Source of the DNA: Zancudomyces culisetae
Lineage: Eukaryota > Kickxellomycota > Harpellomycetes > Harpellales > Legeriomycetaceae
Reading direction: 5' to 3'
DNA length: 47,747 bases
Assembly (NCBI GenBank): GCA_001969505.1
Contig: LSSK01000394.1
Coordinates: 1-47,747 of the forward strand
Below the pieces are notes generated by a model that saw only the letters and a list, made by a program, of their open reading frames with translations, made no database searches and was not told the DNA's origin. Made by a program: the position numbers and the translations under genes. Position 1 is the first letter of the stretch; each line of letters begins with the position of its first letter. Positions 10,862 to 23,100 of this stretch are shown piece after piece.

Positions 10862-12474
10862 ATGACGATAACAGAGCCACAATCAGTTGCTAGATTTAGA
10901 AAATACTTACAAGTGAAAACTGTGCACCCCACGCCAGATTATTACGCATGTAGAGATTTTCTAGTGGATCAAGCAAAGGAGATAGGATTGGACTATCAAA
11001 TTATTGAGGTTAGAACCATTTCTTTTTACATATTTGCTAAGGCAAAAAGATAATATCTGGCTTTTACCATTTCTAAAGAAACAATAACAACAACAAAATA
11101 TTAATAACAAAAACAAAATATTAATAACAAAAACAGTGTGTAAAAGGCAAGCCTATTGTAATCCTCAAGCTGGAAGGATCAGACCCAACCAAGAAGTCAA
11201 TTCTGCTAAGCTCACACACAGATGTCGTTCCGGTATTCGAGGTAAGCCTATTTTCGATAATTATTATTGTTGTCTTTAGTTTTCCTCTTACCTTACTCTA
11301 TATCCTAGTCTCCTTATACCTTTTCATAGATACATTAAACTTTTTATTAAAAAAAATAAAACTACGAATAAATTTAGGATAAATGGACCTATGACCCATT
11401 TGGTGCTGAAAGGGTCCAGCAAGAGGATGGGGACTTCAAAATATACGCGCGTGGATCACAGGATATGAAAGTATCAGGAAGCTGTCATCTAGAGGCATTA
11501 AGAGAGATTAAGAACTCTGGAGTAAAATTACTTAGAAACGTGTACGCCATATATTCACCAGACGAGGAGATAGGTGGTGCTGACGGAGTTCAGGCATTGG
11601 TTCAAACCAAGGAATTTGATGAGCTGAACGCAGGATTTGACCTGGACGAGGGGGTTCCAATGATTATGGACAAAGTATGCGTGTGGACAGCAGAGCGCCT
11701 TTTGAGGTTAGTGAGTATGTTTTATGGGTAGTCAAACAGCCGAGTTTACAATTCCGCTGAAAAATAGTGTAAATTACGTGAGAATATATAATAATAACAC
11801 ATGAACAGTATTCCAGATGCATAAAATAAACCTAAACTTATAGTACTGTGAAGTTCACCGCACATGGAAACACAGGTCATGGAAGCCAATTTATTGAAGG
11901 AACAGCCATTGAAAAGCTACTTCCAGTAATAAACGGAGTAATGGCACTTAGAGATGAGGAGTTGGCCAAACTAAAGACACTTAAACAAGGCGCACAAATA
12001 GCAGCAGGTGAGGTTACGGCAATTAACCTTACCATGCTTGAAGGTGGAAAGCAGCAGAATGTCGTACCAGCAACATATTCTGTTACATTTGATATCCGCA
12101 TTTCGCCCAAGCGCGATGCAGCTGCGTTTAGACAGTCGCTAATCGATCTTGCAGCCAAAAACGGAGTCGAGTGCGAATTCAAGTTTTCAGAAACCAGAAA
12201 TCCGGTTACAAACTTTGACACATCTGATGCATTTATGTCAGTCATTGACAGAGCATTCAAGAAACATGGCCTTGAGTATGTTCAGATTGTCTGTCCAGGT
12301 GCCACTGATGCTAGATTTATTAGACTCAAGGGTATTCCTGCAGTAGGTTTCTGTCCTATGATTAACCATGATTTACTTGCGCATGACCATGATGAGTACG
12401 TTTTGGAGTCGCAATTCCTGAACGCCATAAATGTTTACGTAGATATAATCTCAGAGATGGCAAACATTAATTAG
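10862..12474 (+). CDS. ACY1: Aminoacylase-1 (N-acyl-L-amino-acid amidohydrolase), M20 family
   Basis: This cytosolic zinc enzyme hydrolyses N-acyl amino acids to the free amino acid and a carboxylate (EC 3.5.1.14). It has four exons with in-frame GT-AG joins: 10862-11008, 11137-11241, 11378-11706, 11844-12474, giving 403 residues (human ACY1 is about 408). Family motifs run in order: PDYYACRDFL near the N terminus; HTDVVPVFE with the metal-binding His and catalytic Asp; ARGSQDMK with the bridging Asp; PDEEIGG with catalytic and metal Glu; DLDEG; GNTGHGSQFIE in the dimerisation domain; AHDHDEY with the last metal His. All expected catalytic residues are present. Intron 1 donor GTTAGA and intron 3 donor GTTAGT are non-optimal, but only these choices keep the frame. 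It is transcribed towards DMC1, which ends about 200 bp downstream. Confidence 0.93.
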
Positions 12475-12681
12475 TTCATTACTAGTACTACTATTGAAGC
12501 TAAAATATTACCATTTTAGAACAGATTTTATTAAAAAGAGGGCTTTTACCTAATAAAAAAATTGAGCCGATAGATTACGCATAACCGTATAAATGCAAAA
12601 ATAAATTCAACAATAATAACAATAACGATAATGACAATGATAAGTGGTAGTAAAATGAAACAGGGAAAAATTTGTTGGAGA

Positions 12682-14615
12682 CTACTCCTTTGAATCAATG
12701 ATTCCTCCTTCACCAATTGCAAAGACTATAAATATTATCACCTGGTGAGCTCATATAAATATGTATGTGTACTGCTAGTGATTCTTTAATCAAGAGAAAT
12801 GTCTTCAGCAAAATATGACTTACTTGCTTCTGCCTCTGGTAGATCTGGAGAATCATATATTTTTGCAACTCTTTGATCGCCACGACCCTTTCTCAAGCTC
12901 AATCTTGTTGTTGAGCTACATCATTATATTTCAAAGATCCAGTGTTAAATATGTATTTTTTTTATCCAAGAAAAGAGAAAAAATGAAATATCCAACTTAC
13001 GCATGTGCTATTATATTTCCACCAACAGGTTTCTTTGGATCGGCAACAAAGGCTAAACCAGCACCAGGGTCAGATTGTATCTATGTTATTTTAATTAATG
13101 ATCATTGAAATGAATGTTAACTGCTAATGTACAGAGTATATACAAATATAGATGGTACACATAAATAGGATTGGTGCATAGTATACCTGGTTTGTCAAAT
13201 ACACGGCAACGTTAAACTCATCGGCTATCTTTGACAGCCTTGACATCATCAGGTTAAGTTTCTGTTGTCTTTCGCTCAGCTCGCCTCTCCCAACAAAATC
13301 CGTTCTGAAAAGGGCAATAATGCTATCTACAATCTTTGTTGTTTTTTTTTTGTTTTTTAAAAAAGGACGGTTGTAAGCACAATGTTACTGTTATTATGAA
13401 AATACTATCAAACTAATTAGTGCTTACCAACAATCTGTATACTCCCTGTTCTTCAGCAAATCTAATAGCAACGTCAGTGAGTAATTCAAATTGATGTTCC
13501 GAGTTGTATGCACGGGCATATATAATGTTTTCCATAACTATCTCTGCATCTAATCCAAACCTTTCTGAAATTGCACGAATTCTATCGGGTCTAAATGTAC
13601 CCTCTGTATCTATATAGGCTACTTTTCCATTGGCTCCACCCATAGCCAATGGCATTTGCGAAGTTACACACAAAGTGTGTGCTATTTGTGTTTTCCCTGT
13701 TCTAAACTCACCAAATGCCTCGGTGATCGACATGGTCTGAATTCCTCCACCCAAAAGCTTGTCAAACTCGTTACTTCCTGTTGTTATGGCTAACACACAT
13801 GCTCTCTGCTCACTATATTGCGCAGCCGTAATAAACCCGTTTCCCTAACACGTAAACCATAATCGTTAATTATATACTTTTATCATATTTTTTCTTAGGG
13901 TGACTACTGGCTACATCAGAAACTCGACAGATATTGATTGAATATATAGCATACCATTAGTTTACTGGATATTTCTTTGATTTTTTCAACTTTAGCCTCT
14001 GACAACCCTTTTATTTTCCCCAGGTTCCTTTTAGTTTCCATCTGTACCGCCTGTAAATAAAACCATAAGAATATTAACATGATTGTAACATTCAAAAAAC
14101 CTGTTTTCCAAAACACTATATATCTACGTTTCAATACATCCATATTCTTTAAAATAAACACATGGTTTATTTATACGTATGACTTATTTTTATGTACTCA
14201 CCATGACAGTACAATATCCTGCTGCCTTCAACTTTTGCACATCTGCCGAGTTTACACCTTCTTTTGTCAAAATTTCTATAGTTATCAATTCAAAACCCTC
14301 ATCGTCGTCTACATACTCCTCTCCACTAATCTCATTTTCCTGTTCTACTACCTCTCTAGTGGTCATATTACTTTTATCCACGTGCTTTGTATTTGTATTC
14401 GTACTTGTCTTGGTGTTGGTGTTGGTGTTGTTGTTGTTGGTGGTATTGTTTTTTTTACTATCACTCTCACTTTTTTTCACATGTTTATTAGCAGATTCAT
14501 CGCCCCCTATGTAGTTATTATCATCATCTTCAAACTCCGAGAAATCACTCAGCTCACTCAGTTCATCGCTGTTCATAAATTCTAACTCTTTGCTTTTTTG
14601 TAACGAGGATACCAT
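12682..14615 (-). CDS. DMC1: DMC1 meiotic recombinase (RecA/Rad51 family)
   Basis: This is the meiosis-specific strand-exchange ATPase that forms nucleoprotein filaments on single-stranded DNA. Seven exons join in frame: 14202-14615, 13955-14050, 13428-13844, 13187-13333, 13001-13080, 12824-12915, 12682-12725. The product is 429 residues. A helix-hairpin-helix ([18 protein letters not shown]) precedes the core; Walker A is GEFRTGKTQ; Walker B (LLIVDS) spans exons 3 and 4. [15 protein letters not shown] is followed by DPGAGLAF in loop 2 and [15 protein letters not shown]. The DPGA motif and the [16 protein letters not shown] helix favour DMC1 over RAD51. The last exon is only 44 nt and encodes [13 protein letters not shown], the conserved C terminus. 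The N-terminal ~100 residues are acidic and Asn/Thr-rich, making the protein longer than the usual ~340. I chose ATG 14615 over an upstream in-frame ATG at 14648, because the extra residues are hydrophobic and atypical. Confidence 0.93.
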
Positions 14616-15358
14616 TATGTATAACAACAGATATTCTATTAAAATCAAATTCTTTGTTGTCTAAAACAGTGGTGGTACTTTATCTTGAACGTAGTAATTA
14701 ACCGATTTAATCGATACAAAGGCTACAGTGCTGAAAAATTGGAGTTTGTTGTCACGTATGGTTTTTATATACGCTTTTTGCGATACAAATACATTGGCAA
14801 TACATATATAGATTTTTTTTTCTGCCATGAATAAATGGGCTTTTTTCTTATAATTTGATACAGTTCTTTACAAACACCATAAACTTTTTGACATTGAATA
14901 TTTGACGTTAACTATCTAGTGTCAAAGTTACTAATGATGTTTGTTATTCTTTTTGACATCTTTTTAGAAATTAGCAACTTGCTTATGATCAATAATACCA
15001 GTAAGGACAGGAGGAAATAAAATCACACTAAATTTGTTCCTCAAAAATTGATTCACTCTTTCAACCTCCAAGTGTCAAAATAAAAAGAATGACATGACAT
15101 GGATTGGATTGGATTTTTTTTAAACATTAGCCAGCAATATTAAACTGCTTGACTCTGAGATTCCATACAAGAACGATATGGAAAAGCTAAAGATATCATT
15201 TAAATTATTTAGTCGAGTTGAATAGTACATTTTTGTTATTAATGCTTATAGCTAATGGAATAATTAAATAAAACAGAACCTAAACATAGCCCGCTCTTTT
15301 TTTTTTAGTTGCATTTCTTATACAGTATAGTGGGGGTGAGGTTAAATAAAGAAGGTAG
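14616..15358. other. Intergenic region between DMC1 and the R3HCC1-like gene
   Basis: AT-rich with T runs, it should hold the DMC1 promoter (leftward) and the 3' untranslated region of the R3HCC1-like gene, which is on the same strand. I see no gene in it. Confidence 0.5.
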
Positions 15359-16731
15359 TTATCGAAACGTGCTGGTAAAGTTGGGGATTTCATCGGGATT
15401 ATACAAAGATATAGTATTTCGCTTGGAAATCGGCGCAGCTCTAGACGAATAGCTAACAGTGTTTCGTCTAGAAATAGTGGCGTTTCTTGGTGGGTTTTGA
15501 CCAAGACCAGACTTGTGCCTGAGGTTAATAGAATCTAGGGGAGTCATTTGAATATCTTGTGTAAAATATTTTACATCTGCTGGCATGAACACATAGGCTC
15601 GAGCCTTCATAATACTTATATTTGAAAGCTCGTCTAGCGCCTTGGGCACTTGCTCCGCACTGGAAAATAAAGCAATAGCTTGATTTTTATTAAACCACTT
15701 AATTCTAATAGTATTTCCAGCAACACGGTACGGAGAGAGCAGTAAAAGTAGTTCGGATGTCTCCATTGCCCTAGAAAAATCATATAATTCAATCGATGTA
15801 CTCGGCTTGTAGACCTTCCTGACGGACTCAATGTAAGAGCTTAAAACCTTAAGATTATCGTCGGAGACCGAATTCTTGTGCTTTTTATCATCGGATCTTC
15901 GATTAAAGTGTTCCAAGTCACTATGTTTAAAGGCATATAGGCACGATTGAATCTCACAACTACCACCCAGTGTATCTAAAGCTTCTTGTGCTATGATAGG
16001 GCTTTTAAAAGTAACAAGAGCCCGCGTATCTGTTAACCATTTTATTCTGTATCCACCGTTCACGCATTTATCTTGTTGAAAGGCATATAGAGCATCGTTT
16101 ATATCAGAAGTTTCATATTCTTTAGGGAAATTATACAAATCCACAGTTTTTCCTGGGGGAAATTCTATATATACATTTACATTTACGACGTTAGTTATTT
16201 TTTCATGTCGTATATCTAACAAATATTCACTCTGGTAAAGCCTCAAAAATTAAAACAGATAAATAGTGTATGTGGTATTGGTAAGTATTTTTTTTGTATT
16301 CTTATACAAAAAATGAGATGTATAAATGAGCTGAATAAACTTACTCTCATGAATAGAATCTTCAGTCCACATTGCTCTTACTTTACTCATACTCAAACTT
16401 CTAATTCTTTTGAGGAGGGTCTTTTCAGGAGATGAATCTTCTTTAAGAACGGTATCACCTACGATATGTATTATTAAGTTTTTTAGATCATTAAACTTTG
16501 TCTGGAGACTGTTCTTTTGGTCCCCAGATTTATTGATGTTGCCAAAATGCTAGTAAATAGATGCGATCACATGAGAGCATGTATTAGTACAATAAGACCA
16601 GCAGTTTAGTCTTGGTAAAAAAAAAAGCAAAAATATCATTTAACTACCTTTGCTACTAGAGTAAAAGTCATTGTGGCACCACACCTTTTCCAATCGCCTT
16701 TTCTTATTGGAATGTCCGCTTTCAAAGGCAT
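15359..16731 (-). CDS. R3HCC1-like protein with two tandem RRM-like domains
   Basis: The large exon (15359-16231) has two related blocks. Block one has VDLYNFPKEYETSDI, RIKWLTDTRALVTF and KSPIIAQEALDTL. Block two has IELYDFSRAMETSELL, RIKWFNKNQAIALF and SSAEQVPKALDEL. Each matches the C-terminal RRM-like module of animal R3HCC1/R3HCC1L (EVYDFP..., IKWVDDTHAL.VF...). A Ser/Arg-rich tail follows. Two upstream exons are proposed from reading frame and splice consensus: 16648-16731 (starts MPLKADIPIRKG) and 16382-16549 (phase 0, donor GTAAGA, acceptor CCAG), giving 374 residues. A competing donor, GTAAGT a little further on, does not keep the frame. Another ATG at 16762 reads through exon 1 in a different frame and meets a stop after splicing. 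The role is probably RNA binding. The large exon is firm, the upstream exons moderate. Confidence 0.7.
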
Positions 16732-18580
16732 TGTTTACTTCATAATTTCTATCTTGCGACATCCTTTTTATATACTTTGTAGCTATATTTAAACGTATTT
16801 GTGTTTGGTTAATATTTATGTAGTAGTGAGGTACTAAATAGCGGGTGTAGTAAGATAATTTATACTTTATTTTATATGCAATGTAATATATCTTCTAGAG
16901 CATAAAATGCCTTAAAAAATGTGTTGTAACACCTTTTCTTGTTAAACTATCGGTAAAGAGTAATACACATATACACTTCTCGTCACTTCGGGTTGGAATA
17001 ATCTCTTTTATAGCGTATAATACGGTTGAAAATTAATTATGCTTAAGGAGTAACTAAAAAACGAATAAAATAGATAAAATAGGAGAGTGCTTGAAATCTA
17101 TGCCGAGGTTTAAGTACTTTTTGGAAATTGAACTGCATGATACTTGAAATCAGGAGGCTGCTGAAACTAATTAGATTAATATATCTTGAATTCAAGCGAA
17201 ACAAAACCCCATCGGTTGTTTAGCGAATAACCTTCTGGATCGATATGATGGACATGCAGAATTGGTTCAAAAACCAGTATAATTTCAAATTCTACGGTTT
17301 GTATCAATTAATTTATTGTAAAAGCAAAAGCAAAAAGGTGAAAATAGTTGCAACATGATAAAAGTGCAGCAAAAATTGCAACACATTTCCTCGTAATTTG
17401 CTAAACCACAATGGTTTTTTTTATACTGAATTCACCATCAACTGTTGATACATCACCAATAATACTGAGTTTCAAGTATACTGGTAAGCAGAAGAAATAT
17501 TCATAATATTTTTTTTAAAGGCTTAGCTACCCTAAGCCCAGGTCACTACCATCTTGAAACCAGGAAGCAGGTTTTTATCACACCCACTACAACATATGAA
17601 TTGAGGTTTAGATAACTAGCAAATATTTCTAGCCTTACTTGGTTAATAGGGAAAAAAGTGCACATGATCAAACCCAGAAATGCAAAGTACAGAGAAACAA
17701 AAAGACGCTTATTTGCTGGAAACAGGACCAATGTACACATAATCTTACTTTTTATTGGAGGGTAGCAGTATTTGTCACAGCATGCGTTTTCCCTTGACAT
17801 TATCAAAATTTGACGGTGTTCAGGTTTTATACGATAATTAGACGGATAACATTGATATTTATTAATTGATACTGACCATTCGCAAATCTATGAGCATAAA
17901 TGAAAAAGTCGTAACAACACTCTCCTCTCCCGAGCCTGGATTTGAAAGTATGTGCAAAATAAACCATGCTTTCTGGATGTATAGACTCCAGTTTACAAAA
18001 CAGAGGGGGGATTCTAGGTAACTGGTTCGTTCAACAAAAACATATGAAGAACTCAGAGGCTACCTCAAATTTTAAAACGCAGCGGCTCAGACAGATATAT
18101 AGAACTAGTACTTGTAAACTTGTGTAACCTTCAAGCGGCGCAAATTAAAAGAAAAGGCCACAAATGAGTGTGTGTGAACAAAAAAAAAGGATGAAAAACA
18201 CAGCTCTTTTTCCTTTGGCCATCACGTTTACCAAAAATTGTAAAAGTAGTTAGTAAGGGGAGCGAGAAAAAAGGGGGAAACGATATATAGATTAAGCTGG
18301 CTGCTCTGTATATTACTTGTACTTTTCAGGCATTCACAATAGCTGTTTTTTTCAGCGGTAATATCATGCAAAAGTAAACACACCATTCAATTAAAGGGAT
18401 GAGCTCTTTTTCTTTTTATCACAGCTCTTGTACAACGCAAAAGTCTAGACTAGCCTTTTATACTGGTGCTAACTGGAAAATATAAAATAGACGTATTATT
18501 TGGCGATAAATAAATTATGACAGGGCATACAGCTAAAATACTAATATATATTAAATATAACAATATGATGTACACAACTA
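16732..18580. other. Intergenic region, R3HCC1-like to permease
   Basis: It is the 5' side of the R3HCC1-like gene and the 3' side of the permease. An 86-codon open frame on the minus strand (17546-17806) contains hydrophobic segments, but nothing about it is family-like. I see no other gene. Confidence 0.45.
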
Positions 18581-20113
18581 CTAAAAATCAAACTCCTCCT
18601 CTTCCTGGTATATCCAAGAGGTAAAATCAACGCCCTTTCTATCAGCATACCACCACATACGGAAATACCAGGGTATGAAACCAACAGCTATCGATACCAC
18701 TCCCAGTAGTGGGGAAAGGTAGTATGGGTATGTACCACTGGTTGCATCAGTCTTTACAAATGGAAGTATACTGAGGTAAACGGTGACAAGCACAAATAGA
18801 AGCAGAAGAACGATGTTTGCTTTGAACCTTCTTCCTCTAAAGTTGGGCAATCTGCGTCTCAAGAAGATGACACCAAGCGCGGTTAGACCATAAAATACCC
18901 ATGTTGGATATTGCACAAAATCTACAAGAAGCTCAAATACGTCTCCTGGTGGCGGTGCAAAGAGATACACCATTGAGAGTACGTAGTTGAAAATGATAGC
19001 ATTCATAGGAGTGTTATATTTCTTGTTGTATTGTGCTAGTACCCTGCCATAGGGGATATACTCGAATGCAGCAGCTGTTTGTACAATTCTTCCGATACTA
19101 AATACTTGAGCAAGAACAGCACCAAAGACTGATAATCCAATAAATATAGGAAGCACGGTTTTCCCCACAGTTTCACCAAAAATCTTGTTTGTAAATACGG
19201 CAGCAAGAATTTCCTTGGCTTGAATAGCTTCTTGGAGGGGGACAACTGAGAAGTACGCAAATATAGCGAGCAAATACAAAATAGTAACAGTGATTACTCC
19301 AAGCCCTGCAGCGATAGGAAGACTACGTCTTGGATTCTTCATTTCTCCAGTAGAATAACAGATGTTTGACCAACCATCATATGCCCAGAAAACTCTGTTC
19401 ATAGCAACGGCGTATGCAGCAAACTTGGCTGAAGATCCAGAAAAGCCCATTGACCAGTTACCAGCATCTGGTACCTTCTTTACCCCTCCAGCCAATGCAA
19501 CAATACCAGTAATACTGATGGTAAGAAGGACGAGTATTTTCACCGTAGTCAAAACGTTCAGCAGTCTCAACGACCATTTTACGCTAAACATACATATTAG
19601 GGAAACAAATGTGATCCCGGCCGCTGCGATGCCTCGGTATATCCAGTCTCTGTGTGCGTATATTGTAGGGTGTAGTGTTTCCATATCATCGCCTCCTGCT
19701 GCTGCGTACATCCAGTATTGAGCAAACACTGGTCCGTTTGCGGCTATAGCACCTGGTCTGATACAAACAATCATACACCATGCAAAAAGGTAACTAATCA
19801 GCAGTCTTGGTTTCAAATACTGATGAGCAAGGTAGCGCAAAGTTCCTCCGTTCTTCGGAAACATTATTCCTACTTCAATGAATGCTAGCGCACCACCAAA
19901 TGAACATATCCCACCAATGATGTACAGTATTATTGCCATTAATGGTGTGCCTGATATTCTTGCTACTGAGGACGGTGTTGAAAAGATGCCGGATCCTATC
20001 ATCAGCGAGATTGATATTGCGGAACCGGACAAAATGCCTATGGTTCTTTTACTGCCATCAGGATTATCCTCTATTGCCAAGTCGGGAGAATTTTCAGGTT
20101 TCTTATCTGTCAT
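18581..20113 (-). CDS. Amino-acid permease, LAT/MUP type (methionine-permease-like)
   Basis: This 510-residue APC-superfamily transporter is encoded in one exon. TM1 carries GSGIFSTPSSVA, the conserved unwound helix of the family. PKNGGTLRYL follows TM2/TM3, VKWSLRLLNVLTTVKIL lies before TM6, DGWSNICYSTGEMKNPRR around TM7, and APPPGDVFELL late in the protein. These match fungal Mup1/Mup3 high-affinity methionine permeases and metazoan L-type transporters. About 12 membrane segments can be counted, and both ends are predicted cytosolic. The N terminus is short (about 22 residues) and the C terminus ends in an acidic EEEEEFDF. Substrate is probably a neutral amino acid; methionine is only suggested by family. 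It is the first gene of the leftward group after a 4.8 kb gap. Confidence 0.9.
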   Translation of the reverse strand: MTDKKPENSPDLAIEDNPDGSKRTIGILSGSAISISLMIGSGIFSTPSSVARISGTPLMAIILYIIGGICSFGGALAFIEVGIMFPKNGGTLRYLAHQYLKPRLLISYLFAWCMIVCIRPGAIAANGPVFAQYWMYAAAGGDDMETLHPTIYAHRDWIYRGIAAAGITFVSLICMFSVKWSLRLLNVLTTVKILVLLTISITGIVALAGGVKKVPDAGNWSMGFSGSSAKFAAYAVAMNRVFWAYDGWSNICYSTGEMKNPRRSLPIAAGLGVITVTILYLLAIFAYFSVVPLQEAIQAKEILAAVFTNKIFGETVGKTVLPIFIGLSVFGAVLAQVFSIGRIVQTAAAFEYIPYGRVLAQYNKKYNTPMNAIIFNYVLSMVYLFAPPPGDVFELLVDFVQYPTWVFYGLTALGVIFLRRRLPNFRGRRFKANIVLLLLFVLVTVYLSILPFVKTDATSGTYPYYLSPLLGVVSIAVGFIPWYFRMWWYADRKGVDFTSWIYQEEEEFDF

Positions 20114-23100
20114 TTTTGCTTTGTTCTTACGTTATTATCACTCTTAAATATCTATTTTGTCTAATATAAGATTCCGAACTCGGTTGCTATAGTATCAAAG
20201 ATGTTTAAAATGAACTTTAATGCTATATCCAACTATCTAGAGATCAGATTTTGCTCTGTTTAAGTATTTTGTGGCTTTTCGGTACATGTGCGACTAAAGC
20301 GCATATTTATAGATATTGGAGAACAAACATATTACTAATCCACTGTGTAGTTTAACCATCTTTTCTCTCAAAAAAAAAGTGGATGACAGTATACTAACAC
20401 TAAGGTACCAGTTGCTTTTTGTTAGTACAAGACCCTGTAAAAAAACGGATCAATTGATTTTAAAAAAAATAAAATTTTTTTCAAGTTGCTAGCAACTGCC
20501 AATGGCTATTTAAAAGTATTCGCAATCCCCTTAAAACTAGAATCATATGCATTCTGTTTCATTGGATTAAAACTATGTACTTGCTTTACAAACTTGTTGA
20601 TTGAAAAATATCTGCAAGTAAAAACGGAGGTTTAGACATGATTTCTCCAGTAGTTTTTTGATCTTAAAACTTTTTTTTTTTTTGCAAATAGGCAAAATTT
20701 TGAGCCATTGAGATTTGTGGAAATAACGCTAAAGTAAATTCAGCCATCTAAACAGTTAATGTTTATATTGCAACTAGTTGTGGCTATTATTGGAAAATGT
20801 GTTCGTTTTTTGAAAAAGCAAATCTTGCTAGAAAAAAGTCAATGGATGATTTTTTAAGCTCGCAACATTTTGCATGTATTTCCAATAAAAATGCTCATTT
20901 AAGCCTTCGGGGCTTGATTAATTGCGCAATATTTAGGTCTAAATGCTAACATTTAACATACCAACCAAACGGATTACTAATGTTGTAATAAGACAAAATT
21001 AAAAAAATAGTTGATCGGTATCCATACTATTCCAATGGAAGACAGCAATCTTTTAATAGCGCGCAATTTAACAACACTTACATAGAATCTTGATTACTTA
21101 AGCATTGAAAATTAAGGTGTTCTTTTTTCTATAGTTTTTAGATCAAGTGTAAATCACAGTCGAATATTCTATTAAGAATTTCGTCACCATAAAACGCAAG
21201 ATAAAAACAAAATGAAAGAAAATTGCTAATCCAAAGAGATTAGTCACAAGTGTGAATAAAAACGTGATACTTTCTCACACATATTCCTAGTAAGCTGAAA
21301 TCAAAAAAAGCAAATGATTATTCTCACCAGCCCCTTTGCTTGCTTGAATAGTAACAAAAATGTGTATATTCTTGCATCCTGTTTACTCTTGTTTTCTTTC
21401 TTTTTCTACTAAAGCTGCTTTTTCATATGAGCAGTTTCTGATAAGTTCAATTTAGCGGAACTGAAAAGACTTTGAAACCAATTTTAGGAGCTTATAATAC
21501 ACCCCAAAGCTGCACGGGTTCAGGTACACACAAACACATCTAGTGCAGTTATGTCTCCTGTCTCTAAAGTTTGACAAGTCCCTAAACCAGCAGGTAAAGC
21601 ATGTGATACACCAGGGATAGCACAGACTGGTGTGGTTACTCGCCACCAATATATGCCATGCATGAAAATATTTATACTTCCATTATTTTTGGGATAAACA
21701 TAATCACAAACACGAATTCTCTGTAATTTTTGTACTAAAAGAGCAATTTGTATATATAGGCGTGGTAGATTCTGTAGACACTCTGCCTCATATTTAACAC
21801 TTGATGGTCTTGGGTTGAATAAACTATTCGAGCTCTACATAGCAAAGGAGTATGATTCAGAAACATCCAACATCATTAGTTAGTAGTAATATCTGGGGAC
21901 AGTGGGAGTGGATCACAGAATTTTCCAGGTAAATAAAAATGCTTAGCAATTTTGAGACCAAATAAAGGGGCTAGTGAATCTTAGCACAAGACACTATTTT
22001 GTGATAGCACAAAAGATCAAATACTGTAATCTGATTTTGTTTTTTTTTTGTCATTTGCCAGAAAAATACACCACAAAATTGGTTATCAAAATCCGAGTAT
22101 AAAATACCAAATAATCACCATAATAATGAATCAAAATGTGAAAGGCGAACTTTGGTAATACCACAACACATATTTCAAAACAAAACTCGGTTGGCTCGAC
22201 TGTACCACTAATGATACTGGGTCGGTAAGTAGGCGGCGGTAGATCAATTATTTAGTGTTCTTGAAGTTTTTTTTTGACAAAAACAAAATCGTTTTCTTTG
22301 GTGCTTTGACCTTGTATAAAAGGGCCTGGTTTAAACATAGACGACTGTTAGTGTGTATTTTCTATTGCTATTGCTATTCCAACACTAAATTATTGGCATA
22401 CTGAAACTACTAAAAGTGCTGTCGCTAACATTTGTGTAAAAAAAGTGTAAAAGTATGAAAAAATTATACAGGGTAATATTCAAGTCATGATAAAACTACT
22501 GAATACTTTTTTTTACCAGATTGATATATATATTTATTTATTTGGTAGGGGATTTCGATCCATTTGTCAGAAGTTAGAAAAGCTCTAAATCAAGGGGAGA
22601 GTTCGCTCAGATTGGTTCTAAATTTAATCAACTCATGTACTAAACAATCAATATATTGTGGACGAAGGGAAAAATGCAAAATTTAAAACGATCTACCAAT
22701 CCATGACTAAATACATGTGTGCGGATGGAAATACTGTTAAAATATGGCCTACGTGCGTGGTGCACGTACAAAAGCTAAATTGGTTGGTTTTTGGTGTACA
22801 TATGAGCACGACTGATTTATATTGTTGTGACATGTTGCATTTTCTCACAAATCTTTGAATTAGTACGCTGTAGTAAAATATATGAAAATGATTATAGTTA
22901 AATAATGAAAGTAAAGATATAGAGCCATCAAAAATCAGTTTAAGCCACCCGGTTAGAAAAATAAAATGTACAAATTGTGTCATGTATACAAAGTTGAACC
23001 AAAAAGTACGAATGGTATATTCATATTGGTGAATATAGGGGAAAAGAGAGGAGCTAAAACTAAGGATTTTCCATCACATCATAAAACACACCACCTAATA

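Noticed and set aside
14179-14514. Plus-strand open frames over the DMC1 first exon
   Set aside because: They are shadows of the repeat-rich DMC1 N-terminal coding sequence, which has matching splice sites and homology on the minus strand.
17546-17806. 86-codon hydrophobic open frame on the minus strand
   Set aside because: No family-like motif. Length is within chance for this AT-rich DNA.
21125-21175. Sequence resembling the conserved part of U2 snRNA
   Set aside because: Only about a dozen bases (TAGATCAAGTGTA) agree. The upstream stem, the branch-site pairing region and the following conserved segment are absent.
21452-21649. Cys-rich open frame on the minus strand
   Set aside because: No ATG start; a TAA lies shortly upstream in frame, and no splice site would supply a start. 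It is likely chance.
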